The translations under genes were made by a program, and so were the position numbers. The notes beneath the pieces were generated by a model, which saw nothing but the letters and a program-made list of their open reading frames with translations, ran no database searches and was not told where the DNA came from. 64,000 nt of DNA from Gammaproteobacteria bacterium (GTDB taxonomy: Bacteria; Pseudomonadota; Gammaproteobacteria; Poriferisulfidales; Poriferisulfidaceae), in contig JAPPLD010000003.1 of the NCBI GenBank assembly GCA_028819565.1, positions 102,431 through 166,430 of the forward strand, in the 5' to 3' direction. Below, one piece after another: positions 25,226 to 33,455 of the stretch. The stretch's first letter is position 1. Each line of letters opens with the position of its first letter.

Positions 25226-26322
25226 TGCGTTTCTCGGTTCTGGCCTGCGTACTTTTGTCCGGCTTCCTCCCGGCCATGGCGGAAACCTTCACCACGGCGG
25301 ATGTGGCGCGGCGTTCGCTTCAATCCAACTGTCTGGACTGGAAGATCGTCGGAGTGTGCCTTTGGCTGCACTGCAAATACGGACGCTGTCGGATCAACAC
25401 GACGCCGCGGGTTAGTCACTACTTGCCGGACTTGGTCTTTACTGCGTACGACCACACCGGTTTCTCTCCCTGGACGGAATTACGCGCCTTGTTGCCCGGC
25501 GTGGGAAACCTGTTGCAGGGGGGGTCGTTCCCGTCGACGGAGACAGCAGACCAGCACTACCTGCGTTTCAAGGAGGTCGATGCAATCGGACACCCGTTTC
25601 CGCTGCGTCGGAAGGTTTTCAACGTGGTCTACCTCTGCCGTTCGCAGGCCAAACCGATGTTTCCGTATTTCATTTCCGTGCTGGATCATGCGGAATGGCG
25701 GGGCGGGCTGGAATCCGCACGTCCGGAAAGCCTGACGCCCGGTCTGCGCGAGATCGGCGACTGGCCCCGGTATTCATGGGGGTCGGTCTTTCCGCGTTCT
25801 GGCTTCGTGTTGCAGGCTGAAGATGCAAAGGCGGCTGCCGTTGCCGTGCAGCGGGCCGCCGACATCGTGACCCAGCCGAATCAGGCTCGGGTCTACGTGC
25901 CATTCGGCTACGCCGGTCATCGCCGGGTGACCCACGGCGATCCCGATGCCACCAACCGTGAGTCCTGCGAGTGGTCGGGTGGGTCGTGGGATTCCGGTCA
26001 GCCGGCCTCGAAGCCCGTCCACTGTCCGCCCAAGGCCCCGCTGTCGGAGTGCGTCATTCCTGGCCCGCCACCATCACATACGCAACCTGGGCACTGCCGT
26101 CAGCAGGAGCAGTGGGCTTGGCTGCCCCCGATTAACGAGCGCAATGCACGCTGGCAGATGATTAGCCCACGTATTCAGTCGCATTGCGAGACCTTCGGAT
26201 CTCCCCACGACTGGTCGTTCGACAAGACCAGCGAAGACGGGAGTTATGCCTGGAACCTGTGGCGTCCCTACGAATGTTGCGCCCCGGGCAAAGGGAAATT
26301 CATTGGCCACAAAACTTTCTGA
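25225..26322 (+). CDS. TIGR03756-like TraU-type secreted protein
   Basis: 365 residues with a signal peptide ending FLPAMA. The mature part is cysteine-rich (more than a dozen Cys, e.g. GVCLWLHCKYGRCRI and YECCAPGK), implying several periplasmic disulfides, and contains LRFKEVDAIGHPF and MFPYFISVLDHAEWR, typical of the TraU/TIGR03756 (PFL_4710-type) family needed for DNA transfer in F-like and ICE systems. In the reference elements this gene follows the VirB4 gene; here it precedes it. ATG at 25225 overlaps the previous stop. Confidence 0.82.
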   Translation: MRFSVLACVLLSGFLPAMAETFTTADVARRSLQSNCLDWKIVGVCLWLHCKYGRCRINTTPRVSHYLPDLVFTAYDHTGFSPWTELRALLPGVGNLLQGGSFPSTETADQHYLRFKEVDAIGHPFPLRRKVFNVVYLCRSQAKPMFPYFISVLDHAEWRGGLESARPESLTPGLREIGDWPRYSWGSVFPRSGFVLQAEDAKAAAVAVQRAADIVTQPNQARVYVPFGYAGHRRVTHGDPDATNRESCEWSGGSWDSGQPASKPVHCPPKAPLSECVIPGPPPSHTQPGHCRQQEQWAWLPPINERNARWQMISPRIQSHCETFGSPHDWSFDKTSEDGSYAWNLWRPYECCAPGKGKFIGHKTF

Positions 26323-26334
26323 GGAGGAACCATC

Positions 26335-26580
26335 GTGGGCAAAAACAAAAAAAAGAAAAAGTCAAAAGAGAAAATCACTTTAGAACGGATCATGGAGCAG
26401 CCGATTGCCAAGCGCCTGTACGTATCGCTGATACCAATCGACAACCTGCTGGGTGACATGAGGATGGAGATTGATGAAGGAGAGCGTGACGAAGACGATT
26501 CCTACTACGTTCGAATTCAGGAACTGCGGGAGGGTTTGGTCCGAACCCTGGATGATGTGTTGCAGGATTGCGGTGAGTAA
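26335..26580 (+). CDS. Small charged protein upstream of the VirB4-like ATPase, unknown
   Basis: 81 residues with no recognised family. The start is a GTG with a perfect AGGAGG seven bases upstream, the strongest ribosome site of the run. The first 14 residues are almost all Lys/Asn/Ser, and the rest is acidic and helical (MRMEIDEGERDEDDSYYVRIQELREGL). No signal peptide or membrane helix, so cytoplasmic. It overlaps the ATPase gene by 8 bp, suggesting matched production and possibly a partner of the ATPase; that is inference. Confidence 0.65.
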   Translation: MGKNKKKKKSKEKITLERIMEQPIAKRLYVSLIPIDNLLGDMRMEIDEGERDEDDSYYVRIQELREGLVRTLDDVLQDCGE

Positions 26581-29365
26581 GCGCAAACGGAATGCGTTCG
26601 ACCGCTGGCTCGCCGGGTTCCGCCCGGCGCTGCCAGCGGATCTGGCACATGCGCCGGATCCGGAAGCCCGTTGTTGGAGCGGGGAGGGCTGCCGTCCGCT
26701 GACCCGGAAGCAGTTCGAGCGGCCGCTTTGGGGCAACCGGTCGGGGCGACAGGAGATTCGGACCTCGGCATCCTTTGCAGATCTACTGTTTCCGAAGGCC
26801 GAGCTCGAACCGGGGATGATCCTGATGAAGGATCTTTTCAGCGTCGGACGTTTTTTCGATGTATCCCCCGCGCAAACCGAGGGAAGGCCGGATCATGTCA
26901 TCGAGGACTTGCATCAGCGCCTCGTGCCCTTGTTGCGCGATGTTTTCCCGCCGAACCAGAATCGGCCTTGGATTGCGCAATTCTTCGTATATGACCGCCA
27001 CCATTTGGGCAATAACCTCCAAACGCTTGAGGAATATTTCAGCCCGGAAGCTCGGGACTCGGTCTACTCGAAGCACTGGATGGAAATGTTGCGCGAACAT
27101 TACAAGGACGCCTGCAAAGGAAACGGCTTTTTCTTTGATCCCGCCAGCCAAATGCCATGGAAAGGGAAAGTGCGCCATATCCGGTTGTGCGTCTGGCGCA
27201 TTGAAGAGCCGGGAGGCATTCCGGATGGACAGCATCTGGATGATTTGTGTGAGCGTTTGGGTCATTCATTGACCCAGGTGGGTATCCGTCTGACCCCTTT
27301 GGACGGTGACAGTCTCTGTCATTGGCTTGGTGACTGGTTCGGGCCGGCTCGGGAAATCTCGGATTCCCCTAAGGGGCCGCTGGTTGCCACACCGCTCGCC
27401 CTGCTGAAGGGAACGGCCTTGGGAGATTTGGCACATCGGGCCTTGCGTCATGGCGCCCCGTGGTCTTCGACCAAGAATGATTGCTGGTATTTCCATGGCC
27501 GGCCGCACCGCTTCCTTACAGTCAATGCAATTTTGGGGGAACCCCGGGTCGGTCACTTGACTGCAGAGCGAGTGATTGGCGATCGCCAGCAGACATTGTG
27601 GGACCAGGTGCCAGCAGGGACGGCCTGGATGATGGCTGTGGTGTTTACCACGCAAGACGAAATTCTGGAGCATGTCGCACGCGTCAAGCGCAATGCGGTC
27701 GGTGGTGATCCACAGGCGATGGCGATTCGCACCCTGGCGGAAGAGGCGGTGCGCCAGGTATCCGACGGCAACCCGATCTTGCCGGTGTTTAGTGGAGTAT
27801 TCGTTTCGGCTTCGGACGACTCTGCTTTGGAGCAACGGGTTCGCGAACTATCTGCCACCCTGATGGCTCACGGCATTGCACTGGTTCCTCCCCGAGACGA
27901 TCCCTTAGCACAGGATTCCTATGTCCGTGCGTTGCCGTTCAACTTCAATCCGGCTCAGGACCAGCGTTTCTATGTGCGCCGTTCCCGCTTGTGGTTCATG
28001 GATCACGTGGTGAGATGCCTCCCGGTGTACGGGCGCACGACCGGGACGCGGCATCCGGGCCTACTGGCTTGGAATCGCGGCGCGGAACCTCTGTCGTTCG
28101 ACCCGCTCAATCCGGTGGATCGAGCCAAGAATGCGCACCTGTTCGTATTCGGGCCGACCGGATCTGGAAAAACTGCCTTTCTCGTCAATACCTTGCTGCA
28201 TACGGTTGCTGTGCATCGTCCCCGGCTGTACCTGGTTACGGCATTGCCGACGTTTGGTCTCCTCGCACAACACTTTCAGTCAAAAGGTCTGTCAGTCAAC
28301 CACGTAAACGGGGGCCAAACTTCCATTCCACCGTTTGCCGATGCACGGTTGCTTTTGGAGACAGGGAAAGAATCCGAAAGTGACGAAATGAACCCCGAGG
28401 CCGGACGCGATCTTCTGGGAGAGATGGAGATACAGGCGAGGCTGATGATTACGGGAGGAGACCCGAAGGAAGAACAACGCTTGGCACGAGAGGATCTAAA
28501 CCTGATCCGGAAGTCTCTGCTGGCGGTCGCTCAGGCAGCGACGAACCACCCGGACGAGCCCGTACTGACCGAAGATTTGTCCACTTTGATGCATCAGGCG
28601 GCTGAATCCGGCCGTCTGCGAGAGGACCGGTTGAGCGAGGATCAGCGACGCAGCTTGAGCCGTATGGCCAATGCCATCGAACTATTTTGCACCGGGCGGG
28701 CGGGGCAGATATTCAACCGCCCGGGCGAGACCTGGGCCGAGTCCGATGTGACAGTGGTGGAATTGGGCGCCTTGGCGCACCGTCGCAACGAGGCATGGTT
28801 GGCGGTGGCGATGAGCGGGTTGCTGTCGCGCATCAACGACCAGGTGCAGGATCAGCAATACTCGGCCCGGCAGACCGTGGTGGTCTTGGACGAGGCGCAC
28901 CTGTTCCTGAAGAACCCCTTGATCTCTCCCTACATTCTGTCGATTTCGGCGATGTGGCGTACATACGGCGCTTGGCTGTGGATCGCCACTCAAAGCCTGC
29001 GGCAGGTTCCGGAAACCGCGCGCGAATTGCTGAACCAACCGGAATGGTGGGTCTGCATGGCCATGGAGCGGGACGAAGTGGAAATGATCGGGCGTTTCCG
29101 CCAACTCGACGAAGAGCAGAAAGCAATGATCCTCTCTGCTCGAAAGGAACCCGGAAAGTACACGGAGGGGGTGGTGCTTTCCAGCAAATTGGTCGCGCCC
29201 TTTCGCAATGTCGTGCCCGCTCTTTCGCTGGCCCTGAGCCAGACTGAAAAGAACGAAAAGGCTCACCGGGCGAGCCTCATGCGGCAACACAATTGCTCGG
29301 AACTCGAGGCGGTTCACCGGGTTAGCGAATCAATCCGAAATCAACGCCGGGGGCGGGGGCGGTGA
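26573..29365 (+). CDS. TIGR03744-like VirB4/TraC-type conjugation ATPase
   Basis: 930 residues from the GTG at 26573 (CAGGA five bases upstream). The secretion motor of the T4SS. Walker A GPTGSGKT lies near 526-533 and Walker B VVVLDEAHLF near 768-777, with a following ATQSLRQVPE sensor region. The N-terminal half holds the VirB4-type assembly domain (HRFLTVNAILGEPRVGHLT). Length and order match the PFL_4706-type ATPases of ICEs. Both nucleotide motifs are intact, so the motor appears functional. Its stop overlaps the next GTG (GTGA). Confidence 0.92.
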   Translation: MSKRKRNAFDRWLAGFRPALPADLAHAPDPEARCWSGEGCRPLTRKQFERPLWGNRSGRQEIRTSASFADLLFPKAELEPGMILMKDLFSVGRFFDVSPAQTEGRPDHVIEDLHQRLVPLLRDVFPPNQNRPWIAQFFVYDRHHLGNNLQTLEEYFSPEARDSVYSKHWMEMLREHYKDACKGNGFFFDPASQMPWKGKVRHIRLCVWRIEEPGGIPDGQHLDDLCERLGHSLTQVGIRLTPLDGDSLCHWLGDWFGPAREISDSPKGPLVATPLALLKGTALGDLAHRALRHGAPWSSTKNDCWYFHGRPHRFLTVNAILGEPRVGHLTAERVIGDRQQTLWDQVPAGTAWMMAVVFTTQDEILEHVARVKRNAVGGDPQAMAIRTLAEEAVRQVSDGNPILPVFSGVFVSASDDSALEQRVRELSATLMAHGIALVPPRDDPLAQDSYVRALPFNFNPAQDQRFYVRRSRLWFMDHVVRCLPVYGRTTGTRHPGLLAWNRGAEPLSFDPLNPVDRAKNAHLFVFGPTGSGKTAFLVNTLLHTVAVHRPRLYLVTALPTFGLLAQHFQSKGLSVNHVNGGQTSIPPFADARLLLETGKESESDEMNPEAGRDLLGEMEIQARLMITGGDPKEEQRLAREDLNLIRKSLLAVAQAATNHPDEPVLTEDLSTLMHQAAESGRLREDRLSEDQRRSLSRMANAIELFCTGRAGQIFNRPGETWAESDVTVVELGALAHRRNEAWLAVAMSGLLSRINDQVQDQQYSARQTVVVLDEAHLFLKNPLISPYILSISAMWRTYGAWLWIATQSLRQVPETARELLNQPEWWVCMAMERDEVEMIGRFRQLDEEQKAMILSARKEPGKYTEGVVLSSKLVAPFRNVVPALSLALSQTEKNEKAHRASLMRQHNCSELEAVHRVSESIRNQRRGRGR

Positions 29366-30693
29366 CCTCCCGGATTCGCGCTTGTGTCTGGTACTTGACG
29401 CTTTCGGCATTGCCGGCAGTGTCTGACGCGCAGATCAAACTGCCGAGCAGCGAGGAATTGGGCTTGTATTACACGCTCGGAGGATCCCGTGCGGTTCCGA
29501 CAACTCCGGGCGAGACGTTGCGTATCAAGTTGCTCCCGGATATCCAAGCCGGAGCCACTTACAGTTGCGGGAAATTCGATTTCCGTTTCCAAGTCCAGGA
29601 CATCCTGAAACGGCTGGAAGACCAGTTGACTACCCTGAAGTCGCTTCCAGAGCAAATTCTTTTGGCACTGCCGGGTGGTCTGTTTTGCCGTGCGTTTCCG
29701 GGTGCCTGCCAATTGATGCAGTACTACACCATCCGTGCGGGCGAAGCCTACAAGCTGGCGCTGGGTTCCTGCCAGGAGATCGAGAAAAGCATTGCAGACC
29801 GAGGCCCGACCGGTGCTTGGACGAAGGTTGCCAAGTCGCTGGAGTGGGGATATCAGGCACACGAGGAAGGCAATGTTCTGGAAGCACAGGAAGAAGCGGA
29901 GAGTGCCCCTGAGAAGGGGCTGACCTGGGTGGGCGGTCGGCGTGCGGGGGGCGTCGGGCAGGACATGATCCGTCCGGTATACGACAGCGCCCGCGCCGGG
30001 TGGTGCCTGCTCAATGGCGAGCCGGCCGTGTGCCAGAAGACAGAACGCGCGACCGAAATTTCGACGTTGTTCAAGACCCCGGAGGAGGTAGCAAACTGGC
30101 TGGTCGATATTGCCGGAGAACAAGCCATCAGCCTGGTGGACGGCACGCCGAGCCCGACCGTTCCCGGACACGGTCTTTTGCCCTTGATCGAACCCGAGCG
30201 GCAGCGCATCGAAGAAGTGTTGAAACGGTTGGTCAGGACGGATCCGGTGGAATTTCTGGAAGAGGATCTGGTAGGTATCTCCAGCCGGAATCTCGTCGTG
30301 CGTCGCGAAGTGATCGACGGTCTGCAGGCCCGCCCGGACGCAGACTGGCGTATTCAGCGCTTGGCTTCGGAATTGGCGACCGCGCGTGTCGTGGAAAAGA
30401 CATTTCTGGCCCGTGCGGCGTTGATAGCAGGGCGCCAAGAACCCAATGTTGCGGCATTGGATCCGGCTCGCAAGGCTCTAAATACGGCATTCGAGCGCGT
30501 CAACCACGAGGTGGATTTCGTGTTGAACGAAGTTCGGGCCTCGCACCGCTTGGCATCCGAGACGATCCGAACCTTTATCGAATATGAAATGCTTGGAGAC
30601 GCCCTAAAGCCGATCCGGTTGACCCCGTCCGAGGATACTGATTCGCGGCTGATCGACGGTGGCTTTCCATTGTCTGGAGATTCTCCCCGATGA
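29362..30693 (+). CDS. TIGR03755-like ICE secreted protein
   Basis: 443 residues beginning at a GTG that overlaps the previous stop. The signal peptide ends near AVSDA. The mature start SEELGLYYTLGGSRAV and the following YSCGKFDFRFQVQDIL match the recalled TIGR03755 (PFL_4711-type) family, sometimes compared with TraH of F-like systems. Several Cys residues and long helical segments (about 315-420) suggest a periplasmic assembly factor. Followed by a short membrane protein and TraG, as in reference elements. Confidence 0.82.
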   Translation: MTSRIRACVWYLTLSALPAVSDAQIKLPSSEELGLYYTLGGSRAVPTTPGETLRIKLLPDIQAGATYSCGKFDFRFQVQDILKRLEDQLTTLKSLPEQILLALPGGLFCRAFPGACQLMQYYTIRAGEAYKLALGSCQEIEKSIADRGPTGAWTKVAKSLEWGYQAHEEGNVLEAQEEAESAPEKGLTWVGGRRAGGVGQDMIRPVYDSARAGWCLLNGEPAVCQKTERATEISTLFKTPEEVANWLVDIAGEQAISLVDGTPSPTVPGHGLLPLIEPERQRIEEVLKRLVRTDPVEFLEEDLVGISSRNLVVRREVIDGLQARPDADWRIQRLASELATARVVEKTFLARAALIAGRQEPNVAALDPARKALNTAFERVNHEVDFVLNEVRASHRLASETIRTFIEYEMLGDALKPIRLTPSEDTDSRLIDGGFPLSGDSPR

Positions 30694-31061
30694 CCGGTTC
30701 CTGGTCGCGCCGAATACTCGGAGTGTTGGCAGCTATCCTGCTGTTAGGTGTCGCACTCATCTATGCCGTGCAGCAGCTGGCTATCGCAACGCCTGAGCAC
30801 CTGAATCGCACAGCAGCGCATTTGGCACAGTGGCGGGAATTTCTTGAACGTTATGGCTTTTGGCTTCATCTCGGCTTGCATGGCGCTACCTACCTGTATC
30901 TGATCTTGCGCTGGAGGCAGTTAATCGGCTGGCTCGACCGAAAACGAATTGAGCGGGGGCACATGCCGCTGTCTCCTCATGAGCAACGTCAGTTGATGTT
31001 CGCTGTTGCTGCGGTATGCGTGGCTTACGAGATTCTGCTGATGTTGCGCAATCTGTATTAA
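30690..31061 (+). CDS. Small membrane protein between TIGR03755-like and TraG genes
   Basis: 123 residues with three hydrophobic segments (about 9-29, 54-72 and 102-121) and a basic middle loop (RWRQLIGWLDRKRIERGH). No family recognised with confidence. It overlaps the previous gene by 4 bp and is 5 bp before traG, so it belongs to the same operon and probably sits in the inner membrane with TraG. Confidence 0.7.
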   Translation: MTGSWSRRILGVLAAILLLGVALIYAVQQLAIATPEHLNRTAAHLAQWREFLERYGFWLHLGLHGATYLYLILRWRQLIGWLDRKRIERGHMPLSPHEQRQLMFAVAAVCVAYEILLMLRNLY

Positions 31062-31066
31062 CAGAC

Positions 31067-32638
31067 ATGTACGCGACGATCCCGACATTCAGCTACATCG
31101 AGGTTTACCTGACCATGTTCGGGTGGAGCATGTACGAATTGTTATTCGAGTTGGCTGATGATTTGAACTTGCTACTAATTCCGTTCCTGGTCATCATCGT
31201 TCGCAATTTCATCGTTCCGCTTAGCACCGAAAACATTTTTCCCAACAGCGGAGGGTCTGTCAGCCAGATGCGGGTAGATCTTCCGGTTGCATTAGTGGTC
31301 TTCGTTTTCATGGTGGTGCCTTACGTCAAGGTTGAACCGAATTCCATCGAATACACCCCGGTCTGTCAACTTGGGGATGCTACCCATACGTATGGGGACA
31401 CCGACACCACATACGACACCACCCGGTTGGCACGTTTCCACGAAGAACACCCTAGAATCCCGATGTTCTGGGCCGTCGTGCTGTCGATTAGTGGCGGCAT
31501 CACTCAAGCCGTGCTAAGGCATCTACCGTGTTTTCAGGACTACTCCGGTCTCGCGTTTCGTACTCGTCACGCTTTCATCAAGGATCCCGGCGTCCGACAG
31601 GAGTTCGACCATTTTGCCAGCCAATGTTTTGTACCGGCTTGGCGGAAATACGAAATTTTCCAACCTGCGGAAGAAATTGTGCCGCGCAAAGACGCCGAGT
31701 ATCCGGGGAATCGCTATTTCCTGGAAAAGCCCGGCTATTACGCGTTGTGCAGCACAGTCACAGAACAAGGCCCCTGTTCGTTCGACCCCTACCCTCGGCC
31801 TAGGACGGAAGTCAAACGCTGGGAAGGAGACCGCCAACTGCCGGTTTGCCGGGACTGGTGGCTTGGTAACAACCGAAATGAAGGATTGATGAAGCTTCTC
31901 GTGCGTTTTGTGCCGGACATGGACGGGATCGCAAATTTTACGAAAGGAACCTACAGCCGGGACTTCATCGAAGAGCAAATGGTCCGCAACACCATTCTCA
32001 ATGGCCCGCGTCGCTATGGCATCGGTGGGCCGGACAACGAGATATTGGCGGGTCTGGCGGCATTCGCGGCAGGCTCCGGGATCGCCAGTGGTCTCGCTGC
32101 TTGGGCGGCAAGTGGAAGTTTAGCGGCATTCACGTTATCAACCGCGGTCGGTGCGACGGCTTTCGTTGGTTCCGAGGCCTTGGGGCTGTATGCCCGGCTG
32201 CACATCATGCGGCGCATCGCACCAATGGCGCAAAGCCTGATACTGATGGTGCTGTACATGTTACTGGGGGCGTACTTGTTCCTGACGTTCTACAGCCTGA
32301 CGGCGGCGCTTCGGATCATGGTCATGATCGTGGCGGTTCGGTTGTTCTCAATGATGTTCGGAATATCGAACTTTCTCGATGACGCGTTGATTGATGCGAT
32401 GTACCCCGGCATGAAACTTGGGGATGCTGGGCGCTGGGAAGTGGATCGGATCGCGCTTGGATACGGCACGATGGCATTGCACATGCTGTTGCCTCTGGGA
32501 ATGTTGTGGGTGATTTATGCGGCAGGTAATGCTGCCATGCGTGGGTTGGACGCGCTGGGGCCTTCCTCGGACCCGACGGGTGTCGGAAATGCCGGTCGAA
32601 TCAGTGCCTTGGGAATGGCGCGGAACATGAAACGCTGA
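31067..32638 (+). CDS. TraG N-terminal-domain protein (T4SS inner-membrane)
   Basis: 523 residues. The N-terminus SYIEVYLTMFGWSMYELLFELADDLNLLLIPF with SGGSVSQMRVDLPVALVVFVF is the TraG-N signature, and membrane helices cluster at both ends (about 40-60, 80-100, 330-440 and 460-490). TraG-N proteins act in pilus assembly and mating-pair stabilisation. Only the N-domain is present, as in ICE systems, without the long C-terminal entry-exclusion region of F TraG. Last recognised gene of the secretion run; a structured segment begins four bases after its stop. Confidence 0.87.
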   Translation: MYATIPTFSYIEVYLTMFGWSMYELLFELADDLNLLLIPFLVIIVRNFIVPLSTENIFPNSGGSVSQMRVDLPVALVVFVFMVVPYVKVEPNSIEYTPVCQLGDATHTYGDTDTTYDTTRLARFHEEHPRIPMFWAVVLSISGGITQAVLRHLPCFQDYSGLAFRTRHAFIKDPGVRQEFDHFASQCFVPAWRKYEIFQPAEEIVPRKDAEYPGNRYFLEKPGYYALCSTVTEQGPCSFDPYPRPRTEVKRWEGDRQLPVCRDWWLGNNRNEGLMKLLVRFVPDMDGIANFTKGTYSRDFIEEQMVRNTILNGPRRYGIGGPDNEILAGLAAFAAGSGIASGLAAWAASGSLAAFTLSTAVGATAFVGSEALGLYARLHIMRRIAPMAQSLILMVLYMLLGAYLFLTFYSLTAALRIMVMIVAVRLFSMMFGISNFLDDALIDAMYPGMKLGDAGRWEVDRIALGYGTMALHMLLPLGMLWVIYAAGNAAMRGLDALGPSSDPTGVGNAGRISALGMARNMKR

Positions 32639-32641
32639 CAT

Positions 32642-32790
32642 GGGTTTGGACAACATGAAAGACGCGTGTGATCTGTTTTCCAAACCCCGAAAGAGGGGGT
32701 ACGGTTGCGGGAAGCCGGATGCCTTTCGGATCAGAAACGCGGATTCGATCTCCAGCCGAAAGGCTGGTTTCGGACCGCAACCGTTTTTTG
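32642..32790 (+). ncRNA. Candidate structured RNA / branched terminator after traG
   Basis: Four stems fit in this 149-bp gap. GGGTTTGGA (32642-32650) pairs perfectly with TCCAAACCC (32679-32687). ACGGTTGCGG (32701-32710) pairs perfectly with CCGCAACCGT (32775-32784) and encloses two hairpins: TCGGATC (32726-32732)/GATTCGA (32742-32748, one G-U pair) and CCAGCC-GAAA-GGCTGG (32752-32767) with a GNRA tetraloop. A T run (32784-32789) directly follows the outer stem, giving a terminator-like end. The AGGAGG site of the next gene is six bases further on. It could be an elaborate terminator, an attenuator for the coiled-coil gene, or an independent small RNA. Confidence 0.5.
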
Positions 32791-32806
32791 GAATAAGGAG
32801 GAATTC

Positions 32807-33289
32807 ATGAAGGAACCCCATGCCAAAGTGGCTTCGGTTGCAGCAAAGAAGTCGGCACCGTCGCCTGGATTTGATACGATGGCTGCCGTGAATACATTGA
32901 CGAAAGCAGGCATTGAACAGAGACCGGCGGATGCCATTGTCGGGGTCGTGCGCGATGCGCAGTGCGAGCTGGCCACGGAGGAAAGTCTGCTGTCCACCAA
33001 GCTTGTGCTGGAATCGGATATGACCACATTGAAGGCGGATCTGAGGGCAGAGATGGCCGAGTTGAGGGTCGAATTGCGATCGGAGATGGCCGAACTGAAG
33101 GCCGAATTGCGATCGGAGATGACCGAACTGAAAGTCGAATTGAAGTCGGACATGGCGGGGCTGAAATTGGGCATGAAGAACTTGGAAGCGAGTATAGAGA
33201 AACAGTTTGCCCAGCTTTACCGATATCTCTTGGTTGGAGGAGGGGGATGCGTTGCTGCGATCGTGGGGATATTGAGCGTCACGACATGA
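32807..33289 (+). CDS. DUF1640/CCDC90-like coiled-coil membrane protein (copy 2)
   Basis: 160 residues from the ATG at 32807 with AAGGAGG six bases upstream. Residues 21-60 (FDTMAAVNTLTKAGIEQRPADAIVGVV) align with copy 1 at 8180. Residues 70-124 are five 11-residue repeats of the pattern S-E-M-x-E-L-K-x-E-L-R, a hendecad coiled coil, then a heptad segment and a C-terminal membrane helix (LLVGGGGCVAAIVGILSV). Likely a membrane-tethered rod of unknown role. It sits at the end of the T4SS island behind the structured segment and may be a separate transcription unit. Confidence 0.82.
   Translation: MKEPHAKVASVAAKKSAPSPGFDTMAAVNTLTKAGIEQRPADAIVGVVRDAQCELATEESLLSTKLVLESDMTTLKADLRAEMAELRVELRSEMAELKAELRSEMTELKVELKSDMAGLKLGMKNLEASIEKQFAQLYRYLLVGGGGCVAAIVGILSVTT
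33014..33178 (+). repeat. Five tandem 33-bp repeats inside the DUF1640-like gene
   Basis: Five in-frame 33-bp units start at 33014, 33047, 33080, 33113 and 33146. Units 3 and 4 differ at only a few positions, which points to recent duplication; outer units are more diverged. Copy number could vary by slippage without shifting the frame, changing only rod length. Confidence 0.85.
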
Positions 33290-33455
33290 CGAGATGAAGG
33301 TGGCTGCCCGCTCTCGGAGATGAGGGGCACCGCGACTAGGGTGTAGGCAGCGATGGGGATGAAGGCTCCTTCCTAGAAATGCCGCCGCCCCGCCCGAAAC
33401 ACCGTTCCCGAAAATATAATGCCATCATCTATCACCAGTAAGTCTAGGGGCAATT

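Larger units (their letters stand above)
19330..32638 (+). mobile_element. ICE-type (MPF-G) type IV secretion gene cluster, probably incomplete
   Basis: A one-direction run of about 15 genes whose order and products match the conjugation module of integrating conjugative elements such as ICEHin1056 and PFGI-1: RAQPRD lipoprotein, TIGR03758-, 03745-, 03750-, 03746-, 03749-, 03752- and 03751-like proteins, TraU-like, VirB4-like, TIGR03755-like and TraG-N. Family numbers are recalled, not searched. No relaxase, TraD coupling protein, integrase, transglycosylase, TIGR03757 or TIGR03747 gene is present, and core genes flank it directly. The TraU-like gene precedes the VirB4 gene here, whereas in the reference elements it follows. 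All reading frames are intact, which argues against simple decay. Confidence 0.8.

Noticed and set aside
33014..33178. Regular 33-bp repeats as a CRISPR array
   Set aside because: Units are contiguous, with no spacers, in frame inside a coding gene, and encode a coiled coil.
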